A stretch of 5,109 nt of DNA from DMER64 sp041654355 (GTDB taxonomy: Bacteria > Bacteroidota > Bacteroidia > Bacteroidales > UBA932). Position numbers and translations under genes: made by a program. Shown piece by piece: positions 3,898 to 5,109 of this stretch (its first letter is position 1; every line of letters starts with the position of its first letter). The notes under the pieces were generated by a model that ran no database searches, had not been told where the DNA came from, and saw nothing but the letters and a program-made list of their open reading frames with translations. The stretch lies in contig JBAZDQ010000102.1 in NCBI GenBank assembly GCA_041654355.1, positions 1-5,109 of the forward strand, given 5' to 3'.

Positions 3898-5109
3898 CCC
3901 TCCGGCGGGTCCTCCTCCCCCTGCTCCTCCTGGCGCTCCTCTGCGTCGCCCCCGCGGCCGCGAGCACCATGATCTACTGGGAGGACTCCTGTGACAGTTT
4001 TACCTATTGGAGCGGCTGGTACCAGACCTGGTGGACGGTCTCGCCCGAGTACTCGCACGGAGAAACCTCGTATGGGATCGGGCACCCCTGGATACGGAGA
4101 GACCAGGAGATCTCCCTCTACTTCCCCCGCCCCCCGGAAAGCAGCGGGGTAACCCCCAAATACGTGACCTTCTTCACCCGGCTCGACTCGGACCCCGCCA
4201 ATCGCGATGATTACGGGTTTGACAATTCAGCCGGGTATGTCACGATTGATGGGGACTACGTCGAGTACGATGATGACGGGGAGGCCAATCTGGGCCGGTA
4301 TGTGAACCAATGGGTCTACGGCTACTTCCCCTTCCCCGCCTCCGCCGCCTCCGGCCCCGCTGACATCATCCTCCGGCTCATGCTCCGGCCCGGTAGCGAG
4401 GGCGACGGGGCCCAGATCATGATCGATACGGTCCAGTTCGTCACCTCCCCCATCATCCCCTCCTTCACCGCCACCCCCACAGGAGGGGAAGGGCCCCTGA
4501 CCGTCCAGTTCACCGACACCACCCACTGGAGTGCCGGCAACATCGTCGCGTGGGACTGGTCGTTCGGGGACGGCGCCACCTCGACCCAGCAGAACCCGAC
4601 CCACACCTATCCCTACCTCTCCGCGGGGCAGGCGTATGACGTCACCCTGACGACGACGACCCGGTGGGGGGAGTCCAACATGACCGCCAAACCCGCCTAC
4701 ATCGTGGTCGGTACGGTTGCAGAAGGCGACTTCAGCGTGGACTTCACCGGCACCCCCACAAACGGCACCAGCCCCCTGACCGTCCAGTTCACCGCGAACG
4801 TCTCCCCTGCCGAGACCAACATCACCACCTGGAGATGGGGGTTCGGGGACGGGGCCGAGGGCTTCGGGCAGACCGTCAGCCACACCTACAACGCCTACAC
4901 CGACACCGCGTATGACGTCACCCTGGTGGGAATCGCCTCCGGCTCCGGCACGTCAAACACCACCACCAAGGCCGCCTACATCACCATCAACGGCTCGTCC
5001 GGGAGCAGCGGCGGCGTCGCCTCCCTCTCGACCGTGAAGGTCCGGTTCGTCGTCCTCGACTACGTCGGGCAGCGGTTCAACAACGTCACCGTCACCACCA
5101 CTCCGCTCG
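3888..5109 (+). CDS. Secreted protein with two PKD domains, C-terminus off the right edge
   Basis: The frame is open for 407 codons and is cut by the window end. Residues 1-25 are a Sec signal peptide (two Arg, a long Leu run, APAAA before Ser26). Residues 26-186 form an aromatic- and Asp-rich domain that ends in a strand-like MIDTVQFV; it looks like a beta-sandwich or lectin-like fold, but I cannot name the family. PKD domain 1 spans about 188-274 (SPLTVQF-like core, W-D-W-S-FGDG at 222-229, HTY at 239-241). PKD domain 2 spans about 281-368 (W-R-W-G-FGDG at 315-322, HTY at 332-334). A Ser/Gly linker (369-378) leads into VKVRFVVLDYVGQRFNNVTV, which resembles the start of a carboxypeptidase-regulatory-like or Ig-like beta domain. 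Seven N-x-S/T sequons lie between 264 and 401 and none in the N-terminal domain. It is probably surface-exposed; no enzymatic motif is seen. Confidence 0.87.
   Translation, partial: MGLTLRRVLLPLLLLALLCVAPAAASTMIYWEDSCDSFTYWSGWYQTWWTVSPEYSHGETSYGIGHPWIRRDQEISLYFPRPPESSGVTPKYVTFFTRLDSDPANRDDYGFDNSAGYVTIDGDYVEYDDDGEANLGRYVNQWVYGYFPFPASAASGPADIILRLMLRPGSEGDGAQIMIDTVQFVTSPIIPSFTATPTGGEGPLTVQFTDTTHWSAGNIVAWDWSFGDGATSTQQNPTHTYPYLSAGQAYDVTLTTTTRWGESNMTAKPAYIVVGTVAEGDFSVDFTGTPTNGTSPLTVQFTANVSPAETNITTWRWGFGDGAEGFGQTVSHTYNAYTDTAYDVTLVGIASGSGTSNTTTKAAYITINGSSGSSGGVASLSTVKVRFVVLDYVGQRFNNVTVTTTPL

Noticed and set aside
4227..4883. Minus-strand open frame opposite the PKD domains
   Set aside because: The translation is Gly/Asp/Val-rich without recognisable motifs; the plus strand encodes two PKD domains with FGDG and HTY.

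Overview
The window looks like chromosomal or integrated-element DNA from a GC-rich euryarchaeon, most likely a methanogen of the Methanomicrobiales type. This rests on the combination of PKD domains, GLUG repeats and RCC1 repeats in secreted proteins, AT-rich TATA-like promoter boxes in otherwise GC-rich DNA, GGAGG-type ribosome binding sites and tightly overlapping start/stop codons. The taxonomic placement is inferred from protein families, not from a marker gene.

Layout. (1) Positions 1-270, minus strand: the N-terminal 90 codons of a ribbon-helix-helix DNA-binding protein with a coiled-coil tail, running off the left edge. (2) Positions 271-431: a divergent intergenic region with promoters facing both ways. 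(3) Positions 432-3421, plus strand: a two-gene unit joined by an ATGA overlap. The first gene is a membrane-anchored seven-repeat RCC1 beta-propeller; the second is a secreted GLUG-repeat/PKD protein with a signal peptide and a C-terminal membrane anchor. (4) Positions 3420-3525: a second copy of the promoter, 5' leader, ribosome binding site and first ~10 codons of the RCC1 gene. It starts at the stop codon of the GLUG gene and includes a 48-base stretch identical in both copies. (5) Positions 3497-5109, plus strand: a second overlapping unit made of a 32-codon leader-like ORF, a 100-residue two-helix membrane protein that shares its first membrane segment with the RCC1 protein, and a secreted protein with two PKD domains that is cut by the right edge.

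How the parts may work together. The plus-strand genes encode three large outward-facing repeat proteins (propeller, beta-helix, PKD stalk) and one small membrane protein. The two units share a near-identical promoter/leader, so they are probably co-expressed. The divergent RHH protein is the obvious candidate regulator. The cluster reads as a cell-surface display or adhesion locus, but no ligand, partner or enzymatic activity can be read from the sequence.

The least expected signal is the duplicated promoter-and-start-codon cassette. In the second unit it does not drive the gene directly. It drives a short upstream ORF whose stop codon overlaps the start of the real gene. No RNA genes, CRISPR arrays or insertion sequences were seen.
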